From NCBI GenBank assembly GCA_017463985.1, contig JAFUEH010000020.1, forward strand, positions 1 through 64,000: a stretch of 64,000 nt of DNA, given 5' to 3'. A program made the translations under genes and the position numbers. The notes below the pieces were generated by a model. The model saw only the letters and a program-made list of their open reading frames with translations. It was not told the origin of the DNA and searched no databases. This DNA comes from Eubacterium sp. (lineage in GTDB: Bacteria; Bacillota; Clostridia; Oscillospirales; Acutalibacteraceae). Below are positions 53,347-62,821 of this stretch, piece by piece (positions within the stretch are counted from its first letter, which is position 1; every line of letters starts with the position of its first letter).

Positions 53347-53375
53347 TTGACATAACGTTCAAAAAGGTTTATGAT
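53347..53375 (+). promoter_or_regulatory. Promoter of the metK leader
   Basis: A perfect TTGACA (53347-53352), 17 bp, TATGAT (53370-53375). Transcription would begin just before the riboswitch. Confidence 0.8.
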
Positions 53376-53384
53376 ATTGACATC

Positions 53385-53487
53385 AAATTTATCAAGAGCA
53401 GTCGAGTGAACAGGCACGGTGACGCTGCAGCAACCTGCAAATCGGTGTAAGGTGCTAATACCTGCGGCAATGCCGGATGATGAGAAA
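53385..53487 (+). ncRNA. SAM-I (S-box) riboswitch
   Basis: Conserved S-box parts appear in order: TTTATCAAGAG, GGCACGGTGACGCTGCAG, CAACC, AAGGTGCTAATACC and a closing GATGAG that pairs with TTTATC as P1. It lies between the metK promoter and a terminator. SAM binding should stabilise P1 and let the terminator form, lowering SAM synthetase when SAM is plentiful. Confidence 0.92.
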
Positions 53488-53499
53488 AAGGAACTCATG

Positions 53500-53527
53500 A
53501 GCATACGGCAGCGTATGCTTTTATTTT
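53500..53527 (+). terminator. Riboswitch-controlled terminator
   Basis: AGCATACG (53500-53507) pairs with CGTATGCT (53512-53519) around GCAG, with TTTTATTTT behind. ATGAG of the P1 3' strand (53480-53484) can instead pair with CTCAT (53494-53498), a possible anti-terminator. Confidence 0.8.
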
Positions 53528-53550
53528 GTGTGACAGGAGGGTTTGAGACA

Positions 53551-54729
53551 ATGTCAAAGTATTTATTCACCAGTGAGTCCGTTACAAAGGGCCATCCCGA
53601 TAAAATTTGTGACCAAATTTCTGACGCGATTTTGGACGCGATGCTGGCGCAGGACCCGATGAGCCGTGTCGCTTGCGAAACGTGCTGTACGACCGGCCAG
53701 GTGATGGTGATGGGAGAGATCACAACGCAGGCACAGGTTGATATTCCGGCGATCGTCAGAAAGACCGTGCTTGACATCGGTTATGACGACGATGCGAAGG
53801 GCTTTAACGGCAATACCTGCGCAGTTTTAACGGCGCTGGATAAGCAGAGTCCGGATATTGCGATGGGCGTTGACAAATCGTTTGAGCTAAAAAATAACGA
53901 AACGGACGAGGACAACCTAAACGGTGCAGGCGATCAGGGCATGATGTTCGGCTTTGCGTGCAATGAAACAAAGGAGCTTATGCCGCTGCCGATCTCGCTG
54001 GCACATAAGCTGGCGTTAAAGCTGACGGCTGTACGTGAGGACGGTACGCTGCCATATCTGTATGCCGACGGTAAGTCACAGGTTACGGTGGAATATGTTG
54101 ACGGCAAGCCCAGCCGCGTGACAACGGTGGTCGTTTCCTCTCAGCACAGTGCAGATGTGACGCTGGAGCAGCTGCGTAGCGATATTATTGAACAGGTTAT
54201 TAAAACAACGATTCCGGCAGCGCTGATGGACGGGGAAACCAAGTTCTATGTCAACCCGACCGGTCGGTTTGTGATCGGCGGTCCGATGGGTGACAGCGGT
54301 CTGACCGGCAGAAAGATCATTGTCGATACTTACGGCGGTTATGCGCGCCACGGCGGCGGTGCTTTCTCCGGTAAGGATCCTACGAAGGTAGACAGGAGCG
54401 CCGCTTATGCAGCGCGCTGGGTCGCAAAGAATATTGTTGCTGCCGGTCTTGCCGATAAGTGCGAGGTCGAGCTGGCGTATGCCATCGGCGTTGCTAAGCC
54501 GGTTTCTATCTTGGTGGATACCTTTGGTACCGGCGTAAAATCTGATGAAGAGATCAGCGAGATCGTGAATCAGGTGTTCGACCTTCGCCCGTCTGCTATT
54601 ATCCGTGAGCTGGACCTCAGACGTCCGATTTATCAGGCTGTCGCCGCTTACGGTCATGTTGGCCGTGAAGATCTGAACGTGCCGTGGGAAGCGCTGAATA
54701 AGGTCGACGAGATCAAAAAGTATCTTTGA
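53551..54729 (+). CDS. metK: S-adenosylmethionine synthetase
   Basis: The 392-residue enzyme makes SAM from methionine and ATP. Seen are [17 protein letters not shown] at the N-terminus, [10 protein letters not shown] in the middle, and [17 protein letters not shown], the ATP loop. The start at 53551 follows CAGGAGGG; the longer frame from 53419 would run through the riboswitch and is not real. Expression is governed by the SAM-I riboswitch upstream. Confidence 0.97.
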   Translation: MSKYLFTSESVTKGHPDKICDQISDAILDAMLAQDPMSRVACETCCTTGQVMVMGEITTQAQVDIPAIVRKTVLDIGYDDDAKGFNGNTCAVLTALDKQSPDIAMGVDKSFELKNNETDEDNLNGAGDQGMMFGFACNETKELMPLPISLAHKLALKLTAVREDGTLPYLYADGKSQVTVEYVDGKPSRVTTVVVSSQHSADVTLEQLRSDIIEQVIKTTIPAALMDGETKFYVNPTGRFVIGGPMGDSGLTGRKIIVDTYGGYARHGGGAFSGKDPTKVDRSAAYAARWVAKNIVAAGLADKCEVELAYAIGVAKPVSILVDTFGTGVKSDEEISEIVNQVFDLRPSAIIRELDLRRPIYQAVAAYGHVGREDLNVPWEALNKVDEIKKYL

Positions 54730-54750
54730 TTTGTATACATAAAGTGAAAA

Positions 54751-55053
54751 GGAAGAGCCTTTTAGAGTCGGTGCGATAACGAAGGATAGGTTTTGACTTC
54801 GTCCTTTTGTCCCTAAAGCCATTAAAAATCCCCTGAATACGCGAGTATGCAGGGGATTTTGTAATACCTTTATGCACTAAAATCACTTTGTCAAAACTGC
54901 TTTGCATCCTAAAATCAGTAGATTTTTTGTCATAACAAAGCATAAAAGTCCATTTGGGCTAACGCCCTAATGGACTTTTTAATGAAGTTATGGCGGAAAA
55001 GATGCGATTTCAGGACTAACCTTCGTCATCGTACCGACTCTTTTGACTCTTCC
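54751..55053. repeat. 303-bp MITE-like element with nested hairpins
   Basis: The ends are long imperfect inverted repeats: GGAAGAG, then AGAGTCGGT, CGAT and ACGAAGG blocks at 54751-54789, mirrored at 55014-55053. Inside are two strong hairpins: AAAATCCCCTG / CAGGGGATTTT (54825-54860) and AAAAGTCCATT / AATGGACTTTT (54944-54980). TTTATGC (from about 54869) can also pair with GCATAAA (from about 54939). No gene is present. It fills the gap between metK and proC; the first hairpin may also end metK transcription. Confidence 0.75.
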
Positions 55054-55077
55054 TTTTTGATTTTTATATTGTGTTAA

Positions 55078-55881
55078 TCAGAGCTTGCTGTCCTTGGCGA
55101 GCGTTTTGTCTACGGCGTCAGTCACAGCGGCCTCAAAGCCGTTCGCCTGTAAGGCCGCGATGCCTTCGATCGTTGTACCGCCGGGCGAGCAGACTCTGTC
55201 GATCAGCTCCCAGGGATGATCCTCTGCTGATGAGTCCAGAATCATTTTGGCAGAGCCCAGTACCGTTTGCGCGGCGATCATCAGTGCAGCGTCCTTCTTC
55301 ATGCCGTTTTTAACGCCGGCACGTGCTAAGCTGTCGATGAAAAGATAAGCAAAGGCAGGCGCGCTGCCGCCAAGCACACCGAAGATCGGGAACTGTGTTT
55401 CCTCCAGGTAGATTACCTGTCCTACGCTGCCGAAAATGCTTTCACACAGCTGCTTGTCTGCTTCGGTAGCAGCGGCGTTAGCGGTGTAGGCAGAAATGGC
55501 TTCGCCTACGACAGCATTGATGTTTGGCATGACGCGGATAATACGGTTGTCGTGCGAAAGGGTGTTGCGGATGAAATCAACCGTTTTACCGGCAGCGATC
55601 GAAATCAGCAACGTGTCGCTTTCGCTGAGTGTGTTGTTGATTTTACCAAGGATGCCGGCCAGTACATTCGGCTTGACGGCCAAAATCACTGTATCGCAAT
55701 TGACAATGATCTCTTTTTCACTGCTGAGCACCGTTATCGGATACTTATCTGCCAGCCGTTCGGCTGCCGGTTGATAGACGTCGTATACGTATATCTCTGC
55801 GGTGTCCGCCGCTTCACTGTTATATATTCCGCTGATGATGGCTGTCGCCATATTGCCGCAGCCGATGAATCCTAACGTCAT
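55078..55881 (-). CDS. proC: Pyrroline-5-carboxylate reductase
   Basis: The 267-residue enzyme makes proline, with the Rossmann motif GFIGCGNMATAIISG at the N-terminus, VILAVKPNVL in the middle, and the C-terminal signature around DRVCSPGGTTIEGIAALQ. Length is usual. No other proline genes are adjacent. Confidence 0.95.
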   Translation of the reverse strand: MTLGFIGCGNMATAIISGIYNSEAADTAEIYVYDVYQPAAERLADKYPITVLSSEKEIIVNCDTVILAVKPNVLAGILGKINNTLSESDTLLISIAAGKTVDFIRNTLSHDNRIIRVMPNINAVVGEAISAYTANAAATEADKQLCESIFGSVGQVIYLEETQFPIFGVLGGSAPAFAYLFIDSLARAGVKNGMKKDAALMIAAQTVLGSAKMILDSSAEDHPWELIDRVCSPGGTTIEGIAALQANGFEAAVTDAVDKTLAKDSKL

Positions 55882-55940
55882 AACTCTTCTCCTTCGTAAT
55901 GAACTATTAGTATCATATCACTATCCAGCGGAAATATCAA

Positions 55941-56210
55941 TTATTTTTCAGCTGTCTTTTTAGTTTTCAGGTATTTTTCCCGTGTGGCAATACCGCCGCG
56001 GATATGCCGTTCCGCCTTGTTTTCCTGTAAAACAGCTGCTACCTTGTCAGCGAGCGCCGGCGCGACCGTCGGTAACCGCTTTGTGACGTCGATATGTACG
56101 GTGGATTTGCTGACGCCGAACACCTCCGCCGCCTGTCTGACAGTTACTTTGTGCTCCGCAATGTATTCTCCCAGCTCCACGCAGCGTTTTTCAACATGAT
56201 AAAAGCTCAT
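55941..56210 (-). CDS. spoIIID: Sporulation transcription factor SpoIIID
   Basis: The 89-residue DNA-binding protein has its helix-turn-helix at about 22-47 (VTVRQAAEVFGVSKSTVHIDVTKRL) and a basic C-terminus (RHIRGGIATREKYLKTKK), both hallmarks of SpoIIID. It regulates mother-cell genes after engulfment. Its ribosome site GAAGGAG lies in the loop of a perfect hairpin (56213-56233). A CATATAGA box upstream on the minus strand is a weak sigma-E-like candidate. Confidence 0.93.
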   Translation of the reverse strand: MSFYHVEKRCVELGEYIAEHKVTVRQAAEVFGVSKSTVHIDVTKRLPTVAPALADKVAAVLQENKAERHIRGGIATREKYLKTKKTAEK

Positions 56211-56212
56211 AC

Positions 56213-56233
56213 AGATTACTCCTTCAGTAATCT
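56213..56233 (-). promoter_or_regulatory. Hairpin around the spoIIID ribosome site
   Basis: On the minus strand AGATTACT and AGTAATCT form a perfect 8-bp stem around GAAGG; the Shine-Dalgarno sequence GAAGGAG fills the loop and enters the 3' arm. It ends two bases before the start codon and could hold the site closed or serve as an operator. Confidence 0.55.
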
Positions 56234-56252
56234 ATATGAGCCCGATAACGGA

Positions 56253-56292
56253 AAAATTCCGATTTACCGTAGCGTTGGTAAACCGGAATTTT
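56253..56292 (-). terminator. Terminator after the DUF5640-like gene
   Basis: On the minus strand AAAATTCCGGTTTACC pairs with GGTAAATCGGAATTTT, one mismatch, followed by TT. It separates spoIIID from the genes upstream of it. Confidence 0.8.
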
Positions 56293-56299
56293 ATATATT

Positions 56300-56821
56300 T
56301 TATTGGCCTTCGTCTGAAGCTTCGGTTTCATCCGGATTTTGCTGAATTTCTTCTGCAAAATCCTGCAGTGCCTCTGTCAGTGTTTTGAGGTGCAGCTCGT
56401 CAACCTTGGTAAATTCGTGATCCTCTTCGTCCTTCGGCTCCATGCCGTTTGAATCTACCAGCGTCAACGTCAGCTTGTCGCCGCGGATTTTATATTTATA
56501 GGTAACATAGCCGTCAGCGCCGTTTGCTCTTAAGGTGATCTTGCTGCCCTCTACAGTATATTTTCCGTCAATGGCAAAGGTGGAGATGTAGCTCTCGTAA
56601 GAGCCGTCCTCGTAAAAAACATAGGCATTGATGGCCTTTTCGCCCTGCCAGTTGCCCAGCAGCGCGTCCTGATCCGTCACCAGCTCACCGATCGCGGTGA
56701 TAGGATCCTCGTTTTTGACAATACTGAGAGTACCCCAAGCGATCAACACGATCACGAATACCGCAACCACTGCCAAAATAATCAGCTGTTTTTTTGATAA
56801 TTTTTTAATGTTGATTTTCAT
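56300..56821 (-). CDS. DUF5640-like membrane-anchored protein
   Basis: This 173-residue protein has one N-terminal membrane segment (about 13-33) and an outer lipocalin-like beta domain (about 50-130): LLGNWQGEKAINAYVFYEDGSYESY, GKYTVEGSKITL and YKIRGDKLTLTL. The tail is acidic. The strand pattern fits DUF5640-type proteins common in Clostridia; function unknown. It lies directly after prs on the minus strand and may share its transcript. Confidence 0.6.
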   Translation of the reverse strand: MKINIKKLSKKQLIILAVVAVFVIVLIAWGTLSIVKNEDPITAIGELVTDQDALLGNWQGEKAINAYVFYEDGSYESYISTFAIDGKYTVEGSKITLRANGADGYVTYKYKIRGDKLTLTLVDSNGMEPKDEEDHEFTKVDELHLKTLTEALQDFAEEIQQNPDETEASDEGQ

Positions 56822-57997
56822 TTATTTCAGACCCTTTGAAATAAGTAATTTTTCGATCTTATCAGATGAATCCAGAAGAGAGGAAACGGATAAATCGTGA
56901 TTGATCGTGTCAATGAAGTAAGCTGTATACTTGGAAAGATCGACGCTCTGATACCATTTGCGTCCCATCAGCTCCAGTGTCTGATAGACGCCGTTGGTGG
57001 TGAAGAGCTTGGTGAATACGCCTTCCTCATAAGCCTTGTCGAATACCTCCAGTCCGTTGCAGAACAGGCCAAAGGTGGTGGAGATGAAGATGCGCTTGGC
57101 GCCGAGCTCCTTGAGCTTTCTGGCGACCTCCAGCATGGATTCACCGGAGGAGATCATATCATCAATAATGATAATATCCTTGTTCTCAACGGTTTCACCG
57201 AGATACTGGTGCGCTACGATCGGATTTCTGCCGTTGACGACGCGCGTGTAGTCGCGACGTTTATAGAACATACCGATGTTGATACCGAGCTGGGTGGCAA
57301 GGTAAATCGCGCGGTGCATGGCGCCCTCGTCCGGCGAGATGACCATCAGATGGTTTGCGTCGACCTGCAGATCGTCAACGCTGGTAACGATCGCCTTGAT
57401 CTGCTGGTAAGCCGGCATGACGTTTTCAAAGGATTTGTGCGGAATGGCGTTTTGCACGCGCTTATCGTGAGCATCAAAGGTGATGATGTTTTCAACGCCG
57501 AGCGCTGTCAGCTCCTGTAATGCCATGGCACAGTCAAGCGATTCACGTGAGGAGCGCTTGTGCTGTCTGCCTTCATACAGCATCGGCATAATGACGTTGA
57601 TTCTTTTTGCCTTGCTGGAAGCGGCGGAAATCACTCTCTTGAGATCGGCAAAATGATCGTCAGGCGATTTCGGCACCTGCATACCGTACATATTGTACGT
57701 AACAGAGTAGTTGAAGCAGTCCGTGATAATGTACAGGTCATAGCCCCTGATGGTATCGTTGATGACGACCTTACCCTCACCGGAACCGAAGCGTACAACA
57801 GAGGTTGCGATTTTGTACGAATCTCTGTGATAGCCGTAAAACGCAATCGTGTTTTTATGCTCCTCCGCCTGCTGCTCTCTCCACTTTACAATGTAAGCGT
57901 CGATTTTGTCAGCAAGCGCTTCGCAGCCGGGCATGGCAATGATGCCGAGCGGTCCGTAAGGAATTGTCTGTACTTCTTGTGCTGTGATTCTTGGCAT
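56822..57997 (-). CDS. prs: Ribose-phosphate pyrophosphokinase
   Basis: This 391-residue enzyme makes PRPP for nucleotide and amino-acid synthesis. The PRPP loop IIIDDMISSGESMLEV and the flexible-loop region FDAHDKRVQNAIP are plain. It is about 75 residues longer than the usual 315-residue form, with extra sequence at both ends; longer forms are common in this branch of Clostridia. It is followed with no gap by the DUF5640-like gene. Confidence 0.9.
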   Translation of the reverse strand: MPRITAQEVQTIPYGPLGIIAMPGCEALADKIDAYIVKWREQQAEEHKNTIAFYGYHRDSYKIATSVVRFGSGEGKVVINDTIRGYDLYIITDCFNYSVTYNMYGMQVPKSPDDHFADLKRVISAASSKAKRINVIMPMLYEGRQHKRSSRESLDCAMALQELTALGVENIITFDAHDKRVQNAIPHKSFENVMPAYQQIKAIVTSVDDLQVDANHLMVISPDEGAMHRAIYLATQLGINIGMFYKRRDYTRVVNGRNPIVAHQYLGETVENKDIIIIDDMISSGESMLEVARKLKELGAKRIFISTTFGLFCNGLEVFDKAYEEGVFTKLFTTNGVYQTLELMGRKWYQSVDLSKYTAYFIDTINHDLSVSSLLDSSDKIEKLLISKGLK

Positions 57998-58147
57998 TTT
58001 GATGCTCCTCTCTTCATTGAAATCAGCTTTTTGGCAGCAGCTGTCGGAACAGCCTGCTACGCTTCTATTCTACAACAAAACGCTCCAAAAATAAACAGAA
58101 GGAAGCAATTTTGATGATAGATAATTTTGTCGATTGCGCACGGAAAT

Positions 58148-61100
58148 TTATTTATTTTGTCTAAATTTACGCCGTGCATAGCGGATCAATAGCCACGCGG
58201 CTAAGCCCAGGTAGGCTGCGCCGGAAAGCAAGGCGCCAGCACGCAGTCCCTTTGGCATATAGCGTAGCACGATCTGGTGTTCGCCTGCCGGCAGGTCAGC
58301 GCCGAGCTGGCAATTACCGATGGCATACACCTCCGCTTTTTCGCCGTCGACCGTGACCGTCCACCCCTCGTCGTAAGGAATCGACGTGTAGAGTGTTCCG
58401 TCGTAGCCGGCGTTGATGGTGCCCTCAAAAACCGTTTCGCTAAACCGCTCTGTCTGCAGCGCGCCGAGGCTCAGCAGCTCGTGCGCTGCTTCCAAAGCCT
58501 CCTGATCCAGCGTATAGGCGAACATTTCAAAATAAGAAGCATCGGCTTCTACCGTGCCGCATTCGAGCGTTACCGTAACGGTTTCACCCTTACGGTGATA
58601 GCCAAGGTCCATGATATACGGTTCCTTGATGTTCTGATATTCCGAGTTTTCGTCGTCGTTCCAGTAATAATTCAGACTGTCGATTTCGGGCGAGTCAATA
58701 TATGTGTATAGGTTGCCGTCGGCGGCGGTGGTAAAGTTCACCGTGATATAACCGGAGGTGGCGTCCGGATACGACTTTGTGAAATAGTGCGTACCGTTTT
58801 CCGTGATATCCTCACAGTCGATATTATCGGTGTAAAAATCAGTGTATTCCACCGGTATATAATAGCTGTCGCTGCCGGTGGCGTAGCCAAAGAATTCGCT
58901 TTGCACGTCAAACGGATTGCGTTCGCTGTTGTCCCATAAGCTGACGTCAGACGATACTTCAAAGGCGATCGGCAGTGTGTAACGGTTCAAATATACCGCC
59001 GTGCTTTCATCTGTTGTGACATACAGCTCCTGATACAGCCGGTCATCCGGCTGCAGGCTATCCGGCGCTTTGATAAGATACTTCACGCCGTACATCATGT
59101 TATAGAGCGGCGTCTGTGTATTATAGGTGTACGAATTAATGCGGTTGCCGAACATACCGAGGTTATATTGATTGCGTGAATATTCCTCGTAAGCCATGGA
59201 CGAAAAGAGGCTCATGCCGCGGTAGCCGTAAAGACAGGGGTCCATTCGCGTGACCAGCTTCGTCAGCTCTGTGCGGTAAAAGCTATCGTTGTGTTCTTCG
59301 ATAAAATCGATCGCTTCCGTATAGTTATCATAATTCTGAACGTAATCTGACTGTCGCTGCGTGAAATTATAGCCCTTCGCACCGCCGATGATCATTTCGC
59401 TGAATACGACGCCTACTACTGTGATCGCCAGCACCGCCTGTGGCAGCCGGTGCTTTTTTATCAGCAGCAGTACTGCTGTCCACAGCATCACAAACGCAAG
59501 GCTTAAATAAATCGTGATCGGCTCGATTTTGTTGGTGGGGAATTTTTGATACAGTACGACGATGAGCACCCAAAACATACCGGTAAACGCGATGTCGCGG
59601 TAGGCAACGCCGCGCAGGTTCATCAGGCTTCTGAACGCAATGACCACGATCAAAAAGCAGTAGATAAAGGAAAAACGGTAGGGGAGATCGTTCGGAAAAT
59701 GAAGCGCATGCCAGATAAAATTGGCCCAGTTGTTATTGAAACAAAATACAAAAAACACGATCAGCAGCACGTAAGCTGACTTTTCGCGCAGGGCGATTTT
59801 TTTGTTGGCCACGTAGAGCGGCAGCAGCAAAACGCTCAAAATACCGCAGTAGATGTTCGGCAACACGTCGTCGCCGGAGGAACGAATGGTTGTTTCTAAT
59901 CCCAGCAGGTGAGAGGAAAGTAGATTGAGCTGGTCAAAATAGCTCTCGAAGGTGGTCGGCGCATGGTCAGAGGTCGCAGAGGTTGCCTGCAGGATAAAGT
60001 AGACCGGCACCAGCGTAACGGCGCACAGCGCCGCTGCCAGCAGGGAAGCGCCGCCAAAACGCAGTGCGCTGCCGATCAGACGGTTGTTGGTCAGCTTTTT
60101 GAGGGAATACCGCTTTGCTGTCTGCAAATCAGGATTGATCGGTGACAGGTCGCCGTTAATGAAGAAATAGGCGAAGAAATATATCACCGAAAAAATACAT
60201 AGCATATAGCCGATATAATAGCTCGAATAGAGCATGACGGTCAGGCTGACAGTATACAGCGCCGGCTTTTGCTCGCGGATAATGCGTTCAATGCCCAGTG
60301 CGATCAGCGGCAGCCAGATCATGCCGTCCAGCCACATGATATTCCAGTAATACGCTAAAAAATAGCCGCAAAACGCATAGAGAACACCGAAGGCGGCGGA
60401 AGTATACGAGTGCCGCCGCAAGCTCTTTTTCAGATAATAGGCGAGCGTTCCGGCTGCTAACATTCCCTTGACAGCTACCATTGCCGTAATGGCATAAGGC
60501 ATATCCTTTCTGTCAAACAGCAATATGATAAAAGAAAAGGGACTTGAAAGATAGTTAAAATAGTTGCCTAAAAAGGAGGTGCCGCCGCCGGCCGTCCAGG
60601 AGTAAAGAAAGCTTTTGCCCTGCGTAACGCGGTCATACAGCTCCGTAAACAGCGGTCCGTACTGGTGGTAAAGATCCATGCGCAGTACCGTCATGTCACC
60701 GAACGGGAACAGCTGAAATACCAAAAAAACAAAGCCGATCGCCAGCAGTGCCAGCAGCATAGAAAACAGGATGAACCGATTACTAAAAAACAGGCGGTAG
60801 CAGCGTCCGTTCAGGTTGTTTTGGGACTGTGCTGTCACATCAAATACCAGTAGTCTGTCAAAGTAGTAATTAAAGAAAAGCATGACGGCGCCGCTGAGCA
60901 AAAAGCTCAGTGCAACAGGCTTTGCCAGCAGTTCACCGAAGAGAAATGAAGCGATCTTATAAAGTCCGAAATCAACCGCACAGCGAAACAGATACAGCGG
61001 CAGTCTGAGCAGCATTTTACGGCGTGCTACCCGGCGGAACACAAAGCGGTTTTCTAAAATAAACAAAACAGCTGCACCGACTCCTGCGGCAACGCCGGCG

Positions 61101-61255
61101 CTGATGCCGGCACTGAACCCGAACAGAAGCTTGAGCAGCTGCTTCAGCAATACAAACAGAAACGAAACCGTAAAAAAGCAAACGCTGTAATTTACAGTTT
61201 CACCGTTGATCCATTTAGTTGCAAAGCGTTTTTTTACATTCAAAGTAATATCCAT
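58148..61255 (-). CDS. GtrA-YfhO fusion membrane protein
   Basis: In this 1035-residue protein residues 20-145 hold four membrane segments with the GtrA-like pattern (ENRFVFRR, then FFNYYFDRLLVF). From about 155 the YfhO family begins: about twelve membrane segments, DLYHQYGPLFTELYDR, YSWTAGGGTSFLGNYFNYLSSPF, LPLIALGIERI, and an outer C-terminal domain (about 640-1005) before a last membrane segment and a basic tail. YfhO proteins are GT-C-like and help glycosylate lipoteichoic acid; GtrA domains move lipid-linked sugars. Combining them in one chain suggests flipping and transfer are coupled. Confidence 0.82.
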   Translation of the reverse strand: MDITLNVKKRFATKWINGETVNYSVCFFTVSFLFVLLKQLLKLLFGFSAGISAGVAAGVGAAVLFILENRFVFRRVARRKMLLRLPLYLFRCAVDFGLYKIASFLFGELLAKPVALSFLLSGAVMLFFNYYFDRLLVFDVTAQSQNNLNGRCYRLFFSNRFILFSMLLALLAIGFVFLVFQLFPFGDMTVLRMDLYHQYGPLFTELYDRVTQGKSFLYSWTAGGGTSFLGNYFNYLSSPFSFIILLFDRKDMPYAITAMVAVKGMLAAGTLAYYLKKSLRRHSYTSAAFGVLYAFCGYFLAYYWNIMWLDGMIWLPLIALGIERIIREQKPALYTVSLTVMLYSSYYIGYMLCIFSVIYFFAYFFINGDLSPINPDLQTAKRYSLKKLTNNRLIGSALRFGGASLLAAALCAVTLVPVYFILQATSATSDHAPTTFESYFDQLNLLSSHLLGLETTIRSSGDDVLPNIYCGILSVLLLPLYVANKKIALREKSAYVLLIVFFVFCFNNNWANFIWHALHFPNDLPYRFSFIYCFLIVVIAFRSLMNLRGVAYRDIAFTGMFWVLIVVLYQKFPTNKIEPITIYLSLAFVMLWTAVLLLIKKHRLPQAVLAITVVGVVFSEMIIGGAKGYNFTQRQSDYVQNYDNYTEAIDFIEEHNDSFYRTELTKLVTRMDPCLYGYRGMSLFSSMAYEEYSRNQYNLGMFGNRINSYTYNTQTPLYNMMYGVKYLIKAPDSLQPDDRLYQELYVTTDESTAVYLNRYTLPIAFEVSSDVSLWDNSERNPFDVQSEFFGYATGSDSYYIPVEYTDFYTDNIDCEDITENGTHYFTKSYPDATSGYITVNFTTAADGNLYTYIDSPEIDSLNYYWNDDENSEYQNIKEPYIMDLGYHRKGETVTVTLECGTVEADASYFEMFAYTLDQEALEAAHELLSLGALQTERFSETVFEGTINAGYDGTLYTSIPYDEGWTVTVDGEKAEVYAIGNCQLGADLPAGEHQIVLRYMPKGLRAGALLSGAAYLGLAAWLLIRYARRKFRQNK

Positions 61256-61341
61256 AAGTACCTCATACTTTTCACTGATTTTATATTAACATATTAAATA
61301 GACAACTGCAATTGCTGCAGGGCAATTTTAACCTCTTTGTA

Positions 61342-61368
61342 ATAATTTGCGGACAAGACCCATAGTAT
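61342..61368 (+). promoter_or_regulatory. Candidate sigma-E promoter of spoIIIA
   Basis: ATAATTT (61342-61348) and CATAGTAT (61361-61368) are spaced like the sigma-E -35 and -10 boxes (ATA, 16 bp, CATACAAT-like). The spoIIIA operon is sigma-E controlled in Bacillus. Confidence 0.5.
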
Positions 61369-61401
61369 TACATGAAGCAACACTTTCTTGGGGGTGAACG
61401 G

Positions 61402-62340
61402 ATGACGGGTGCGATGCGTGTTTGGGACTACCTGCCGGAATCGCTGCAGCGACTGCCTTCTCTCATGCCGGCGGCGCTGATCGACCGTATCAGTGAAATT
61501 CGGCTACGGCGGAATGCGCCGGTGGTGCTGGTGCTGCGCAATACGGCCTGCTTTGTGAATCCGCTCGGTGAACTGCTGGAAACGCCGGAGCCTTCCTGCC
61601 TGACCGTATCCTCAGCCGAGCTGGAGGAGGTCTTTATGGCGATGTGCGGCTATACGCTTCACAGCGTGATGGACACGCTGAAAAACGGCTATCTCACGCT
61701 GCCGTGCGGCGCCAGAGTAGGCGTCGGCGTGAGCGCAGTTTATGAAAACGGCGTGCTGATCGCTGCGGAAAATGTGATGTCGCTGAATGTCCGTTTGCCG
61801 CACGCGTGGATCGGCTGCAGCGCAGCGCTTTTGAATTTTCTCTACGTGAACACGTTCCCGAGCATTATCATTGCCGGAGAGCCGAACAGCGGGAAAACGA
61901 CGCTGCTGCGCGACTTGGCGCGGGCGCTATCCGGCGGCTTTAACCGTCGTTACCGTAAGGTGGCTGTGGTGGATGAGCGCAACGAGCTTGCCGGTAAGAA
62001 CAACACAGCATTTTCCTTTGATCTCGGCAGCAACTGTGACGTGCTGACCGGCTTCCAGAAGGCAAGAGGAATGGAGATGGCGGCACGTACGCTGTCGCCT
62101 GAGATGATTGTATGCGATGAAATTGCGACGGAAGAGGAGGTCACGGCAGTGCGCGCGGCCTTTTCGTCCGGTATCCGCTTTGCGCTGTCTGTTCATGCGG
62201 CAAACCGGACGGAGCTGAGCCGTAAGCCGGTCGTCCGTCAGCTGCTTGAAACCGGAGAGTTTTCGTATGTCGTATTGCTGAACCGACATACTTATCAGTA
62301 CGAGATGATCGATGCGGCGGAGCTGACGGAGGCGTTATGA
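61402..62340 (+). CDS. spoIIIAA: Stage III sporulation protein AA
   Basis: The 312-residue ATPase has Walker A GEPNSGKTT at 159-167, AVVDERNELAG as the Walker B region, and CDEIATEEEV. It powers the SpoIIIA-SpoIIQ channel between mother cell and forespore, similar to type IV pilus and secretion ATPases. GGGGGTGA before 61402 decides the start over 61372. It overlaps spoIIIAB by four bases. Confidence 0.95.
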   Translation: MTGAMRVWDYLPESLQRLPSLMPAALIDRISEIRLRRNAPVVLVLRNTACFVNPLGELLETPEPSCLTVSSAELEEVFMAMCGYTLHSVMDTLKNGYLTLPCGARVGVGVSAVYENGVLIAAENVMSLNVRLPHAWIGCSAALLNFLYVNTFPSIIIAGEPNSGKTTLLRDLARALSGGFNRRYRKVAVVDERNELAGKNNTAFSFDLGSNCDVLTGFQKARGMEMAARTLSPEMIVCDEIATEEEVTAVRAAFSSGIRFALSVHAANRTELSRKPVVRQLLETGEFSYVVLLNRHTYQYEMIDAAELTEAL

Positions 62341-62804
62341 TGAAGGGATTCGGCGTAACGCTCCTGATGCTGTCCGGCACATTGACCGGTTTGGCGCTTT
62401 GTGAAAGAATGGTTCACCGCGTCTTGATCTGCCGACGTCTCACAGCGCTTTGCCGTGAGATGCTGACAGCCATTTCTTACCGCTCGGTGTCCGTAGTACA
62501 GCTGCTGGATGAGTTGCTGCGAAAGGAAGAATATCGCCGCCTCTCCTTTATTTCCTCAATGCATATCAAGCAGTGCCTGCCGGTGGCATCTCCGCTGCGC
62601 AGTGAGGAGAACGAGGCGCTGTCTGCTTTTTTATATTCGCTTGGTAAAAGCGATATTCAGTCGCAAAAACGAGCAGTCTGTTCTTTTTGTGACACGTGTA
62701 CTGACTGGGAAAATCACTATGCCGATCAGCTGCGTCGAAACGGCGGCCTGTGCGTCGGCTTTTGCTTTTTCAGCGCGGCGATTCTGTCGCTGATGATCAT
62801 TTAA
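62337..62804 (+). CDS. spoIIIAB: Stage III sporulation protein AB
   Basis: A 155-residue protein with N- and C-terminal membrane segments (about 5-22 and 138-155) and a helical middle, similar in fold to type II secretion F-like proteins. AVSYRS is replaced here by AISYRSVSVVQLLDEL, the family region. Its place between spoIIIAA and spoIIIAC makes the call firm. Confidence 0.9.
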   Translation: MMKGFGVTLLMLSGTLTGLALCERMVHRVLICRRLTALCREMLTAISYRSVSVVQLLDELLRKEEYRRLSFISSMHIKQCLPVASPLRSEENEALSAFLYSLGKSDIQSQKRAVCSFCDTCTDWENHYADQLRRNGGLCVGFCFFSAAILSLMII

Positions 62805-62821
62805 TGACGGAGTGAAGCAGC

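Noticed and set aside
53419-53550. Longer metK start
   Set aside because: The extra codons run through the SAM-I riboswitch and its terminator.
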